Positions 1 through 12,923 are shown, counted from the stretch's first letter. The stretch is DNA of 64,000 bases from Adiantum capillus-veneris (GCA_014529385.2 CM043964.1:136479920-136543919); one strand, 5' to 3'. The notes: generated by a model from the sequence alone, not told the origin. Translations and numbers: made by a program.

Positions 1-1358
1 TACTAATTTAAAAATCTAACTGACCTAAGTAACCTTTTTACCCATCATAAATAATGCTAGATTTTAAACTATGCAAGTATGAAAAAATAGCCTTGCTAAA
101 GCATTGAACCATAATAGGATAAAAAATATTGCCTTGCTTGTTGTTATGGAATTCAAAGCACCTTGCTTACCCTTTTGGAAAATCTTGTAAGCTTGTGATT
201 CCCTACAACTGGTGGGAAAACGCCCTTGAGAGTTGGCCTATCAGTTCTTAGATAAGATGAGAGCTCTTGTTCATCAAGCTTAGGTTTTATTTCTACAAAA
301 CACTCAGAGAACGAATTAAAAATAAACGTGATAGACCTCCAAGCCTCAAAGCCCTACTTTTGACAAGCTTTGTAACGCTTTCAAGGCCTACTACGGAGGG
401 ATAACTTTTGTGATGTGGTTGCCATTTTGCAAAAGAGCATTGCATGCTTTGGAAAGATTGAGAATCACAAGGGGGGTCCTTTTAAGCCTCCCTGTGCTAA
501 ATGCTCTTTACCAATTTTTAAATGTAGATGGGAAAGGTTAAGTAATGAGCAACAATTTCATTTGATTGTAGCTTTGTTTAATACTCAAATACGATGAGCA
601 CTTTGGTTTGTTCGCAAATTCCCATGTAATCCACTGCTATAGAGCTAATTGGCCATCACATACGCAATTCTTTTTTACAGACAGCTATAGAACTAATTGG
701 TCATCACATACGCAATTCTTTTTTAAAAATTCCTCAATGCACTTTGTAATTCGTTTACTTCAATGCTAGATGCTTCATGTCAATCTGTGTATGTCTTGTT
801 AGGTTCTGTAGCAACACCCACCAAGCAAGACTATTTGCACATTTAAGTGAGTGTTCTCTCACCATGCATTTCATGCTTTGTGCATTCTAAAACTAAGCAA
901 AATTCAATCCCACATAGTGAGTTTGAAATTGTTGATTGGTTCCTTTATACAAACATTTGCTTGCAAAACAAAAATATAGAGAGCTGTGTTGAGACAGCTT
1001 TGAGATTACCTGCCTTAGGTGGTGGTTGTCTAGCTTCTATTAATAGCAAGAGGGGCAGCTCTAGTAATGCAACAAGCTATCTACCATCCCTAGGCGTTGA
1101 TTGAATAGCTTCTATCAATAGCAAGAGGGGTAGCTAATCGAGACACGATTTCAGGATGATTTTGTTTTTTTGCAATCGTTGCTTCCCAACACATCATGTA
1201 GAAGGCTTGTTAATAAGCTAGCAGTTCTTTCTCACTACGCCATATCTAGTTGAGTTTGAAATCGCTAGCTAAAAAGGAAAAGTGGTAAAGTTCTCAATTG
1301 TTAAGTGTGGAGCCTGATTCACTCCTTATAAAAAAAAATTACTCAAAAAATGCACATT
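1..1358. other. Region without recognised gene
   Basis: AT-rich sequence with no coding region I can support. A 60-codon open frame at 415-597 (+) lacks recognisable motifs and is probably chance or an old repeat remnant. Two short related segments near 1,030-1,060 and 1,107-1,136 repeat a 'TTCTATTAATAGCAAGAGGG'-like phrase. Confidence 0.5.
636..727. repeat. 48-bp tandem duplication
   Basis: Two adjacent near-identical units begin at 636 and 684 with GCTATAGA and end in CGCAATTC followed by a T run. They differ by a few substitutions. No function is inferred. Confidence 0.8.
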
Positions 1359-1874
1359 TGTAAGGCCTCCGTTATGAAGAGAAGCCATCATGCGTGAGAA
1401 AAATCACTCGTCGAAAAACCCAAAATTCACGTCGGAATATTCTTTTTCGTCAGAATATTGTGGCCAAACAACAATCGAAAAATGACTGTTTTTAGCCAGT
1501 TGGCCTGTTGGCTGGTGGTCGAATTCAATGGCCGTTAGATGAGTTTCAGGCAAACTTGTCTACAGTTACACATGGGTGCATGACCAATTTCTAGGCGGAC
1601 TTGTTTACTCAAGGGTGGCTACACAGACGGGTGTCTCTCATGAGAGAGGGCATCCCTTTTGGCCTATAAAAGGAGACCTCCTCTACACACAAAACGTATT
1701 GTGAAGGTGTGAGTGAAGTGTATGTGAGATGGACTAAGAAAGTGACGCAAGGCGGGAGTTCAGTTAAGGGTTGCTAATCCCTTTGTAACCTACTTCTAGT
1801 TTGAAGTGCAAATCCATTGAGTGGTTGCTTTCCCGTGGATGTAGCCCACATTGGGTGAACCATGTATATCGTGT

Positions 1875-1938
<64 letters not shown>

Positions 1939-1998
1939 ATCTCTCTCCATTAAGTAAAACACTCTAATCTCTCTTTAGCTATGCCTTTATTCCTAACA
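1359..1998 (+). mobile_element. Ty1/copia-like LTR remnant (possibly solo)
   Basis: The segment starts TGTAAGG and ends CCTAACA (TG...CA). It carries a TATA box (CTATAAAAGG, about 1,663), then a GTGGATGTAGCCCACATTGG-like block followed by GAACCA and a (TC)29 tract. That order is familiar from the R/U5 part of plant Ty1/copia LTRs. No primer-binding site or coding region follows at 2,000, and the 5-base flanks (ACATT and TCAAC) do not match. It is therefore a solo LTR whose target duplication has decayed, or a fragment. The left boundary is a guess from the TG dinucleotide. Confidence 0.4.
1877..1934. repeat. (TC)29 microsatellite
   Basis: Uninterrupted TC dinucleotides within the LTR-like segment, just after its GAACCA block. 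Confidence 0.95.
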
Positions 1999-2480
1999 TC
2001 AACAACCTCTACTATATGTTCATGCATGAGCAGCTAGGTCTTCAAGTCAAATTGTTTCAAATAACATGCCTCTGGTTAGCATTCCAAGTGTCAACATGTA
2101 TTTGCAACTTTCTCTATACCCCGAGACTAACATGAAAATAGAGAGTATACATAGTCACTATGGCAAGATCCTCTACTTAATGTTTCCTAGGTAGACTAAT
2201 TAAACAATTAATAAATTTTAATCCCTTGAATTTTCAAGATAAAAGCTTAGAATTTTGCTTTTGGATCCCAGATCTTGGCTTGCAATTGTACGATATGACT
2301 TGAGTGGCTTCAACCATGTGTGACTGGTTTCATTGTTGAAATATTGTTGGTATAGTGGTTGTTGGCAAGGGCAAAAAATTTCTTTCCCTTTCGAATCCTT
2401 TGCTTCAAGACTTTTTATAGCAAAAAAATAATATTTCTTGTTTCTTCTTGGTATGGTGAATAATTGAAGATGTTTCTCTA

Positions 2481-2582
<102 letters not shown>

Positions 2583-2599
2583 GGATGCACAATCTTCTA

Positions 2600-4447
2600 A
2601 TGTTAAAGCCTCATAATTAGAGGTCTATACAAGTTTAAACCTAAGACAAGATAAATCTAGGTAAACATTGCTCAAGTCTATCTTATTTCAATGTGTTGTC
2701 GAATCCTTCATTCCACTATTTTTGGTTGCGCAAAGGGTGGAACCTTTAGTGGCAACTATCATTTTTAAGCTTGGCTTAAATTAGTTTTTGTATAACTTTT
2801 TACAAGGTAAGTGTACATGTCTAAATTAACTCTCAAGTTTATATGTCTAGATTTGAGCTCTCAACTGTCATGGAAAGACAAAAGCTTGATCTTAAGGCTC
2901 AAATTATTGACTCTCTTGGGAGGAGAAAGGCTTTTCTTCATTCACTGCAAGTTTGATCTGAAAGACTATCGAGCTGTTTTTCAAATAAATGATTTGGGTA
3001 GGTATTAAGCACATTTCCAAAGAAAGCACATGGATACATACCTTTGAGAATTGATATTTTCACAATGGCTTATGAGCCCATGAGTGGAGCCCTATCAAAA
3101 AGAATACATAAATGCAAAAAAAATAGTTTATTGGTGAGCAACGATGGCTCGTCAAATCTTTTTCTCATCAGCCCTCTTTATGGTGCTTGCGTGTTGTTTG
3201 TTGCTTGATTTACATCACTCATTAAATGATAAGACCCTCAATTGCCTAAAACAAGATGTTTGTTTAACAATTGCCTAAAACAAGCCTTATAAGGCACATA
3301 TATAAGCCACAAAGATAGTATGAGATGCAAACAAAGAATGTGTCTCTGGAAAGATGAAACAAATCCTTCCTAGTTCTTAATGGTATCATGTATAAGGTCT
3401 GAGTCCCCCTATCTATAGATGGCATGCTTGGTTCAACCACTTTTGAATGAATTCTTATCAATTTTATTAAACGTATTGTGGCAGAAGAACCACAAGGTAA
3501 ACCTACAGAAAATCAGCCCAACTACTATGTTGAACCATATAAATCTTAGTCAAGAAAGACATTCAAACACCATATTCTTATCTTAGTAGCGTTTGAGGTG
3601 ATGCATCAAACCAGTTCTTATCAGCATGATGAGCCATTATGTATGTAATTATTCTCCTAGTAATAGAAATCCAACATCCAAAAACAAAAGTCAAACCCAA
3701 AACAAGCTAGCACATAAGGAATACTTAGAGATGCCACCAATTCATCAGATTTTTCCATGCTTAAATCACTTGATTTGGGTTTAGACTCTCTCAACCTAAG
3801 CAAGCAAGGAGGCTGGCACACCTAGTTAAATAGGTGAATAATGTGTCAAAATGAGTTGGGGAAGGGAACATTTGCTATTTCTCGATAGCATCTCGGTGAG
3901 GATAAACCAGTATGGTCTGCTTACAGTATTGTGCATAGCAAGAGGCTAGTTGCCTTTTCATTTGTATTGTGTCAAGGCTAACCAAGAGGTAAGAAGATTA
4001 GGGTCCTTAGTGTATTACTGGTTCAGTGCCTCAAGAGTTCCTCGTGTCAAATGAGCAAAGAACAAAATATGGTTGGTATATAATTCTTAGAGCATGTTTC
4101 TAACAGAGTAAAAAGTGATTCGTGCCAATGTTGAGAGCAAAGTACGCAATTCTCAGAGCATGGTCCTAGCAGAGTAACAAAGTCAACTAAGTTCTGAGAG
4201 CCCTTAAAGATTTACTGACCTTGTTCATTGTAGCCTACATAAAATGTCATAAACAATCAGATCAATCCCATGGTTAAGGTTAATGCTCGTATTTTAGACC
4301 TACTCAAGTGCATATACTACCATCAGATTGATGTAATCATCTCTACTGAGGTTGGTGAGACCAATTTAGTTATCCCAATAGATTAGTTTATCATTTGATA
4401 GGTTGAGGATTCGGAATATTACTTAAAATTTAACTAATCAATTGTCA
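2600..4447. other. Region without recognised gene
   Basis: No open frame here exceeds about 65 codons and none resembles a known family. No RNA gene or transposon terminus was seen. Probably old degraded repeats. Confidence 0.5.
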
Positions 4448-4676
4448 TTTCATCTAGTGGACCTCCTCAGCGGCATTGAGAAGGTTAGGGCAAGGAAAAG
4501 TCGTCTCAATAAAGCCAATGATCCTTAGGTAAAAGCTTTATTATGCCCTAATGACCTATTCTCGTTTCATCTATTGGACCTCCTCAGCAGCATTGAATAG
4601 GTTAGGGCAAGGAAAAGTCATCTCAATAGAGCCAATGGTTGGCATCCTTAGATAAAAGATTTATTATGCCCTAATG
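4448..4676. repeat. 117-bp tandem duplication
   Basis: Two diverged copies start at 4,448 and 4,565 with TTTCATCTA...GGACCTCCTCAGC and end in TTATTATGCCCTAATG. The second copy has a small insertion (TGGTTGGCA). Confidence 0.85.
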
Positions 4677-4720
4677 GTGGGTGTGGGTGTGTGTGCGTGT
4701 GCACGCGCGCGTGCCCGCAT

Positions 4721-4953
4721 GTAAGCAACATATTACATTTTACTCCAAATAGTAATTGAATCCTGTCTTCAAGTTGCCCATTTAATACATGGGTAAGCAT
4801 AATGCGTATAGTGTATACCATTAGAAATTTGCACGCGCGCGCGTGTAAGCAACACATTACATTTTACTCCAAATAGTAAGTGAATCCTGTCTTCAAGTTG
4901 CCCATTTGATACATGGGTAAGCATACTGCGTATAGTGTATACCATTAGAAATT
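4721..4953. repeat. 124-bp tandem duplication separated by a CG/CA alternating tract
   Basis: Copies at 4,721-4,829 and 4,845-4,953 begin GTAAGCAACA and end ACCATTAGAAATT. Each copy is preceded by an alternating purine-pyrimidine stretch (GTGTGCGTGTGCACGCGCGC near 4,690; GCACGCGCGCGCGTG at 4,831-4,845). The alternating tract seems to have been duplicated with the unit. Confidence 0.85.
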
Positions 4954-7650
4954 CTATGTAAGGATTATAGGTGTCCTTTCTTCAACTCCCTTGTTATAAA
5001 TGTCCACCTAAATATGAGAGAAAAAAATTACACCCCTAGAAGTGAGAAAGAAATTGTAGTGTTGCAAAAAATACACAACTTTTCATCCAACAATCTAGCA
5101 CCCAACTAGCCATCCATAAAAGGTCAAAAACCCTTAGTTTAGCAATCGTGTTCCAAGCCGAGAAGCAAACCTTAACAAAGCCTAAGTTTTGCATATTTTT
5201 TCCAAAAAATATAGTATCAATAAAAAATCAGAGTAGTAGAATATATGAAAGTAATGGTTTCCTCCGTCCAAACCAAAGACACGAATCAGAACAGAGACAT
5301 AAATCATTCCAAGTGGAAAGATTTAGAAGAGGTAACAAAGCAAGGAATTTTTATAATACAATAGTCTACGAGTCAATACTCTCTCAAAGCCAATATAAAG
5401 CACATCATTCATGATAAGTACTGCATACCTCAGTCAAATCATTCCAGATGAGCACAACCTTAGGTAGACCCTAGTACAGTCGATGCTCATGCAAAGCGAG
5501 AAAAAAGAAGTCTGTGTCAAATAGTCATAAGAAAGCATAGCTTTAAAACCTTCTAAGATCACTAGAGAACATCATAGTAAACAAGGCAAGAAGGTCAATA
5601 TTCCAGCGACAGATCGCACATAACTCAATCCCAACCAAAAAAGATCAGACAATGAGAGGCCAGACAGTAGATAAAGCCCCAACTCTTAGTGTTTTAATAA
5701 AAATCAAAGTGCTTAGAGCTATAACCAAAAGCATCAACGGCTGTTTAAAAGCATCATTTAAAAAGCCAATCAAAGGAGGCTACTCCTAAGAAAAATAGCA
5801 AGAACAGAGCCAATTGGTGAGGTCAAGGTAAAACACCTTAAGGAGTGTAGAGAGCTTTGAAAAGCATAGCATATGAACTAAAGTTGTCATACTTAAGTAT
5901 GTATCAAGTACTTTAAGAGCATATGAGTAAATCAATCATAAACTGCAAAACAAAACTTCACAAGTTAGTGGAACTCCAGAAGGCGCAAATGATTTTATAG
6001 AAGCAAGCCCAATTACAAGCTAGTGTCAACCAAGCACAAAACACCATCATCATCCAACTTTCAATTAGGATTAGAAAGCCAAGACCAATTTAGGTACGGC
6101 AATCCATCTATGATGAACAAAGGTATGAACCAAGTTGTTCTCCATAATCTGCATAGTGTCCACAGAAGGCACCTAATTTCTAAAAAAGGCCCAAGATAAG
6201 AGAAACATAAAGGATCATCACAACCCACCGTGCCGGTTAAGAGCAATAGTCCATACAAGTGGGGGTGGGAGAGATTCTCTATGCCAAGGAGAGATCAACC
6301 TCCCAGATATCAAAGGCACATTTTTCAAAAACATCGAATGTAGGACCAAAAAGGCCATTAAACCATAAACCTTCAGATTAGTCAAGCTCATTAATGAGCA
6401 CAATCTACGTGAGAAAACGAAAGAGATTCTTACATTTTTATGTACATGTAAAAATGTGGTAGAATTCTTATTACCAGAGATGTTTATCAAACAAGGAAGT
6501 TTGATCTACAAGCTAATTAGAAAAGTATCCTTATAAAAATCGTAACTACGAGGCCACAACCACGACACTTCGATTGGACATAAATCCCACACCTCCGGTC
6601 TAGGCTCATCTGCACTAACAAGCCCATCAGAGCAAGAGTTTGTTCTCTTAAGAACAATCAATCATGTACACAGTATGACTTGAAATACTAGTAGCACTAC
6701 TACAAAAAACAGCTGTTCTGTTCTTTCCAATGGAGGTTGGCACTTTGCTACCTTAGTACATGCACTAATTATACTGCTGCATGACAGCTTCCAAGAACAG
6801 TGAATGGGTAATAAGGGCAAAGAATTGACAGCTTATTCAGGGTTCAAATTTATCCAGACACAGACTGACTAAACAATGTGAATAGTGTCCATCCAAACAC
6901 AACACTTTGATGTGTGTGTAGGTGTGTAATGCAAGCAAATAAATATGTAAGCTTTCACAACCAAAAACATTGAACAGATAAAAAGGGTAAGAATCAGCAG
7001 CTTGCTTCTTCAGGTTCAAAAATTATTCTCATCATACTCCGGAGGCATGCACTGTGGCAAAACAATGCATACAGGTTTCATCTGGACAAGCAGATAACTC
7101 ATTGTCTTTAGAGGGAACTTACTAACTGCAAAAGCAAGTGCAGCCACAACAAATGTCTTGCCTGCACATCCCCACAGGATGCTCGATATCGAATGTTCCA
7201 ACAAAACTTTTTTAGGCCTTGCACAATCAAATGCACATCATGCCCGGGCCATTCAAGCTAGTGAGGCCACTCCTTTTTGTCTGTTTTTGAGAACAATAAA
7301 GGAACCATTCATAAACATTATGTTCATCCAAAGGTGGTACAGCTCTTTCAGAGATTTTTTGTCACCCTTGTCCACGAGGCCAACCGTATGAAAGAGATCA
7401 GGCATACACCCTTCAACCCCAAAGATAAGAAACGAGAGAACATGAAAAAGACTCGTAAAATTCACTCGTGAAAATATCCCAATCCAATAAAAACCCATCT
7501 GCATACATCGGGGACAAAACAGAATGGTAATACAACATAGTTATTTGCTTCGTAGGGCGTACTAAATTCTCCGCAAAAAATTAGTTCACTTTACATGCCA
7601 ATAATATGGTATGTATAAACAGGCGATTTTGAGGAGCCAATCTGACAGTT
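4954..7650. other. Region without recognised gene
   Basis: Open frames of 60-90 codons occur on both strands, for example at 6,061-6,490 (-) and 7,253-7,504 (-). They overlap each other and show no recognisable domain. The segment nearest 8.4 kb may include downstream sequence of the importin-alpha gene, but no clear polyadenylation signal could be assigned. Confidence 0.45.
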
Positions 7651-7799
7651 GCTTCCCTCTCAAAACTTCTGAACAGGCATTTGGCATTGGCATAGTACCT
7701 TCACTTGCAGGACCAACAAGGGCATGCTGACATGTTTGAAAGCATGCATGCTGAGTGCGCATGCAGTCAGTGGTGTGTGCCCATCTCTTTTGTGTTTTC

Positions 7800-8050
7800 T
7801 TTTTTCAGTGTGTGTGTGTGAGATCGTGAGCGTATGCATGTGTCGTGTGTGCGCATGCACATGCACATGCGCAAAGCTGTGTCTGTGTCTATGCATATGT
7901 GCAAGATGATGCAAGGCTTTGAATGCAAGACCAGGAATGAGGCAGGCAGGGAATGCATGTGTGGTGTGCGCACCATGCGTGTGAAATGTGCCCGAGTGCT
8001 GTGTGTGCTGTCGAGTGCTGTGTCATGCTTGTGTGTGTCAAGTGTGTGAT
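7800..8050. repeat. TG/CA-rich low-complexity stretch
   Basis: Degenerate alternating purine-pyrimidine sequence made of TGTG, GCATGC and CACATGCAC motifs. The overlapping open frames seen here on both strands come from this composition. It lies downstream of the importin-alpha stop codon and might be part of its 3' flank. Confidence 0.6.
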
Positions 8051-8417
8051 ATGCAAGCTGAGTCCCTTCTGCATGTTCTGCAGTGGCACTGTCAGTAGCT
8101 ACGGAATCTTCCATCTTCCACTAATAGAAGATCCCTTGAGTAACCTGATCACTGGTGAAGCAAGCAAGCAAGGATGCTTGTTAGTTGATCAAGTTTTCAG
8201 CTCATGAGACTCTTACACAATTGTAATCGGCAAGAGATTCATGGCTAAGTTAGGAGACCCACTTGTTAGTACACGCACACAAGCAGCAGATGCAAGATGT
8301 TCACACATGCAGCCCATGCAGACAATGTGACGCAGACTCGTGCCAGACATTCTGTGCCTACATGCAATATCAGTCCATGCCAGCCTCCCTCCTGCCAATA
8401 GCTTTCTGAAGCTAGCC

Positions 8418-9330
8418 TCAGCTGAAATTGAAACCACTAGCGTTCTCAGGAGTATAGCCTCCAAAAACAAACCCATTCTCAGTGCCTGGAGCCATGGTTT
8501 GATCTTCATCATCCTCAACCCAATAGGTTTCTAGTAGCTTCACTGCCTTCTCATAGATTTCTGTGTTATCATGGGTTTGCAAATTCTCAATCTTCTCAGT
8601 GCCATCAGCCTCCTCGATGAACTTCGCGTACAGATTTACCCCTGAATTGCCAGCATCTTTCTCAATCTCTCCAACTTTCAAGATGTTTTCAAGTCCTTCA
8701 AGACACACTGTAATGATTCTGGGGTCGGAGCAAGTCAGCATATCACACATAGGCTTTATGCACCCTTGACTAACAAGATACCTGTCAACAACAAGCATAT
8801 ATTTAAGATTAGATGGCTTTATCATTTAAGACATCAAGATGATTAACCCATGCTTTTCCGGTCCTTCAAAAGCATACTTGATCTGATCATTTGAACCCCC
8901 AGAGGTAGCATTTGAGATTGCCCACGCGACCTCCTTTTTAACATCAAACTCCGCATTTGCCAGTAAGGAAACGAGCGGAGGTATGATATTGGCGTCAATG
9001 ACCGCCTTAAAATCAACGAAATACCAAAAAACGTGTTAACCAGCTAAACAATGGTGTATTCAATAGGGTATGTAACAAGTAAAACTACCTGAATCTGACT
9101 TTTGTTCCCTGCTGTTATGTTTGATACTGTCCAGCAAGCTTCTTTCTTGATGCTCTTCTTATGGTTCTGAGAAAGAAGTGCCAGCAGATACGGGAGAGCT
9201 TGATGATCAAGAATAACCTGAACCGATCAAAACAAAACAAACAAGCATAAGAAATGTTAAAAAATTTAACAAGGCCTGCCTGGAAAGAAAGAAAGTTATC
9301 TTTAATAAACAAAGAGTAGTATTCCTAAAG

Positions 9331-9411
<81 letters not shown>

Positions 9412-9544
9412 GAAATGAAATGAAATGTTATATTAACGTCTTCAAAAGGCCAAAGTGACCTATGAGACCAGAAAGTTACAAGGTGGTGGATCTGATACAA
9501 AGTCAGAGTAACAAAATAACAACAGTACAAAACAAAGATATATA

Positions 9545-9579
<35 letters not shown>

Positions 9580-9590
9580 AATGAAATAAA

Positions 9591-9654
<64 letters not shown>

Positions 9655-11791
9655 CTCAAGGAATGAGTGGAAAAGCAAAGAGAATCATCTCAACATTTAG
9701 CATTAAAGAACAAACAATGATTTGAGCTAAAAACCATCATCACCATATCTTCAAATTTTAAAAAACCAACCAAACACTAAGGCCTTGCTGCTGGCAGGCC
9801 AATACAGTCACTGAATCCTCTGAACAACCACATTGAATTGCATGCTAAAAGCAGAATTCATGATCGACTACATTGCCCATTACAAGCTCTTCAACCAACA
9901 ACGCACGTAGATCATCCTTATGTTTATCTGATTCTTATATTTAGTGAGACATTCAGAGAGAACAAACGAGATCCAACCTGAGTTTGAACATCATCTCCTG
10001 TCACAATATTGCCAACTGTTCGCAACGCGGGGACCAGGACAGAAGGTGAATGATGCCTGGGATAGCAAGCAAAGTCATCAGCATGTTCATAGAGAAAATT
10101 GACGAACCAAACGAATCTTTCTTCAAAGATAACTACTTACAGTAAAAGGGTCACAAGGCGACCACAAACACCCACATCGATCACAGCTTGGATTTTTTCA
10201 CTAGTCCCATCCGAAAGGTAAGAAAGAGCCCAACATGCATCGGTCAAAACTTCTTCATCTTCATAATTGATGAGTCTAGCAAGAGCAGGTAAAGCAGCCT
10301 TTGCCTGGAAGCAAGAACACAAAGTATGACAATTCAATTCAATCAAAGGCAATCGAAAATGCTACAGCCTACATCAACATTTTTCCGAATACCACCTCTG
10401 CAAAAGGAGGCTGAGGTTTCCCTCGACAGAAGTTAGAAAGAGTCCAAGTTGCATTCCTTAGCATTGACAACTTTGGGTTGTCATTTAGTTGTGCCAGTAG
10501 CGGCACCATAGCGCCACTACTTAGAACGAGATCTCTGCACCTGGCACTATCACCAGCCACATTTCCTAGAGCCCAGACTGCCTGAGAACATCACAAAAAT
10601 CTATAAATCAACTGCTGCACTGGCAGAAAAGATATGCCAGATAACTTGCTTAAAGTCGTCTCATACCTGCTCCCTCACATCATCGCTGGGTGAGCTAAGA
10701 AGTTGTATAAAAATGGGCACCGCTCCCTGCTCAATGACCACCCTGGTATGCTCTGACGTGCCAGAAGCAATGTTGGTCAAAGCCCATGCTGCCTCAAACT
10801 GCCAAAGGACAAAAAAAGACACAAAATAAAATACATAAGCACATCCAAACTACTTACGATAAGAACAGTCGAAAAAGCACATTAAAACTGTTGATGATAT
10901 GAGGAACGGCTTAGTAGTTGATAAAAGAAAACCTGTAACTGAGGTAGATCACTCCGCATAAGAAACTGAACAAATCTAGGAACCACACCAGCTGCTATAA
11001 CTGCTTCAATAGGAGGATTTCTCTCTACAAGACCATTATAAGATCATAAGTTGTTTGGCACTGTTCACATTGATAGCTATTAGGAAAGTAGGAATGCTAC
11101 ACTATGAGATAGACCAGAAAGAGTTAACTTTAGCATTGGCCTTACAAAGGAAACCCAGAAACTGCAGAGCAATTGCAAGTTCTTTGATGTAAAACATCTA
11201 CACCAACAAAATTGGCACCAAATGCTACCCACATAAATGATGATTATTTCATGCAAAACCATCAAATGCAACCCAGGAACCCAGAACTAAACTGAGATAA
11301 AGCCACAACTTACAGCATGTCCTTCTTACCTATAGATAAAAGCTTTCGAAACTGAGTTGTCGAATCCAACTGTGTGCCAGGATCGTCTGTCCAGACTCCA
11401 GCAACCAAGGAAGGCAAATTCTCAAGCTGGCAAAGTCCATGCAAGCATTCGGCAATGTTACTACATGATGTTAAACCCAATATAATATACATAGGTAGCT
11501 TATAATAATACTGCCAATCTGAACAAAAAAAGGTTGATTATTAGTTGCTGTACGAGCTACATATGCAATCAATCTCACCTTTCTATCACTTGCACCATAG
11601 CCAGGAGTAGGAGGGGGGAAGCTTTGAAGTTGCATACCCTCTCGACGCTTCTTCAACAAGCTCTCCTCGCGCTTACTTTTGCGGATCTCAACCATGTTGT
11701 CTTCTCTCTTTTTTCGTGCCTCCTCTGCATCAACGGCCACCTTGTAGCCCTTCTTCCGCTCCTCAACACGGGTACTCGGGCGCAGAGACAT
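8418..11791 (-). CDS. Importin subunit alpha, complete 10-exon gene
   Basis: Nuclear import adaptor: it binds basic nuclear localisation signals and, through its N-terminal IBB domain, importin beta. Coding exons on the minus strand are 11579-11791, 11330-11426, 10933-11024, 10667-10798, 10396-10581, 10141-10304, 9978-10056, 9089-9217, 8878-9005 and 8418-8781. All nine introns are GT/AG, phases agree, and the total is 1,584 nt, giving 527 residues plus TGA, the usual family size. Residues about 10-60 are the basic IBB domain ([11 protein letters not shown]). Armadillo repeats follow, with the NLS-binding W...N pairs at W139/N143, W181/N185, W224/N228, W350/N354 and W392/N396. Repeat variants W265/Y269 and R307/N311 are also present. 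The C-terminus has the acidic cluster EDDED at 496-500, expected for CAS-mediated export. The start is the first ATG after a 9-nt leader exon and begins MSLRPSTR as in plant homologues. No disabling change is visible. Plants carry several paralogues, so no gene number is given. Confidence 0.96.
9332..9658. repeat. Two composite (TG)n(GA)n microsatellites inside importin-alpha intron 7
   Basis: The 760-bp intron 7 (9,218-9,977) is much longer than the other eight, which are about 80-300 bp. It contains (TG)n(GA)n at 9,332-9,408, a single (GA)n at 9,549-9,576 and a second (TG)n(GA)n at 9,594-9,652. Between them lies the retroposon-tail-like sequence listed separately. The insertion probably explains the intron's length. 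Confidence 0.9.
9405..9548 (-). mobile_element. Retroposon 3'-tail-like repeat, copy 1 (in intron 7)
   Basis: Read on the minus strand, the segment passes GGTCTCATAGGTCAC, then TTTTGAAGACGTTAATA, then a (TTTCA)n stretch that runs into (TC)n(AC)n. The same ordered phrases occur at about 12,943-13,020 and 24,482-24,555 and, more diverged, at 24,920-24,970. A shared tail ending in a short-repeat run is typical of non-LTR retroposons, but no superfamily can be named. Confidence 0.55.
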
Positions 11792-12516
11792 TGTGGCAAA
11801 CTAGAAGAGTAGAAACGTAAATGCTTTAAAACATCATCTTTCCAAACAATAAAGATAATACGAAGCATCAACAGATTGATACAGGAAAGTCTAACCAACA
11901 CAGCTAGTTTGCAGACTTGTTTTGTTTGATACTACTACAATCAATGCAAACCCACCCTATTGCTACAATAGAAAGATTAAAGCTTCACAACTCGGTACAA
12001 GCAGATCTGGCAAATGCAATACCACAGGCAGAATACAAAGTACAGATATCTGTGACAAGTATGGAAATGCCCAAGCAAAAAATGCAAGAAGAGGTCCAAC
12101 TTTAAATGAGAGTTCACAAAGATCATATCTGAAACAAGAAAAAATGGCAATTTGCCAACAATCCACTAAAATGGGGCACTTGGTCCTGCGATCTTGTACT
12201 ACTTTCCAAGAGGAGCCTGGCAATATCTCCCTTTAAATCAGATTTACCGTGTGATAACCTTCATAAAAAAGCTTTGCTCATGTCTGCCTATCGATCCAAG
12301 CAGATTTATACTGTGTGATAACCTACATGAAAAAGTTTTTCTGAAGTCTGCCTGTCAATCCAAGCACCTAACCTTCCATCCACCAATACAGAAATCAACT
12401 TCGCATATGTCGTTGGCAGAACCAAATCAAAAAATGAACCAAGAAAAAGATCTCTAAACGGATGCAAACTAACGCAAGATTCCACCCAATGATCCACTCA
12501 AAACGGAAACTGCAAA

Positions 12517-12594
<78 letters not shown>

Positions 12595-12850
12595 CTGTGT
12601 GTGTGTGTGTCTGTGTGAAACCCTAAATCCAGACTGTTACCATTGATTAGCATATAGAAGATACAAATTCTGAACCTGAAGTGGTGCGCTTACCGCGAGG
12701 ACGATGAAGAAGATGCTTCGCCTTCCTGCCCGCAGAGAGAAAGGAGAAGGATGCAGATTCGATCTAGGCTATAACAAGCCCTGTGTCCTGGTTTGTGCGT
12801 GTGTGAATGTATGTTGTCAGAGAGACACTTTCGTCGAGAGAGAAGCTTTG
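11792..12850 (-). other. Importin-alpha 5' UTR with leader intron (inferred)
   Basis: Immediately before the start codon is an acceptor (CTTCTAG, AG at 11,801-11,802) leaving a 9-nt leader exon at 11,792-11,800. A good donor (GCG|GTAAGCG) lies at 12,694/12,693, giving a leader intron of 893 bp (11,801-12,693). The upstream 5' UTR exon would extend from 12,694 to an unknown transcription start, guessed near 12,850. The intron holds a 70-bp (CT)n tract and an AAACCCTAAA telo-box-like motif at 12,618-12,627. The intron is inferred from splice signals only. Confidence 0.6.
12521..12612. repeat. (CT)35 microsatellite with short (GT)n tail, in the leader intron
   Basis: About 70 bp of CT dinucleotides end in GTGTCTGTGTGTGTGTGT. 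On the gene's sense strand this is a long GA tract inside the 5' UTR intron. GA/CT tracts near plant gene starts can bind BBR/BPC GAGA-type factors. That role is possible here but not shown. Confidence 0.9.
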
Positions 12851-12913
12851 TTAATCATGACGATGATGCTGATGATGATGTTGATGAAGCCTGGATGGTG
12901 TGCTGTCCGGCCT

Positions 12914-12923
12914 GCCACGTGGC
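12914..12923. promoter_or_regulatory. Palindromic G-box upstream of importin-alpha
   Basis: GCCACGTGGC is a perfect palindrome with the CACGTG core bound by plant bZIP and bHLH factors. It lies about 220 bp upstream of the inferred leader-intron donor, a plausible promoter position for the minus-strand gene. No clear TATA box was found beside it. Confidence 0.5.

Noticed and set aside
6695-6720. CACTACTACAAAAAAC, CACTA-like start
   Set aside because: No subterminal repeats, partner end or target duplication nearby; too short to call.
7767-8114. Histidine/cysteine-rich frames on both strands
   Set aside because: They arise from TG/CA-rich low-complexity DNA; no domain and no splice context with the nearby gene.
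8213-8534. Frames at 8,213-8,518 (-) and 8,340-8,534 (+)
   Set aside because: They overlap the last importin-alpha exon in other frames or its downstream sequence.
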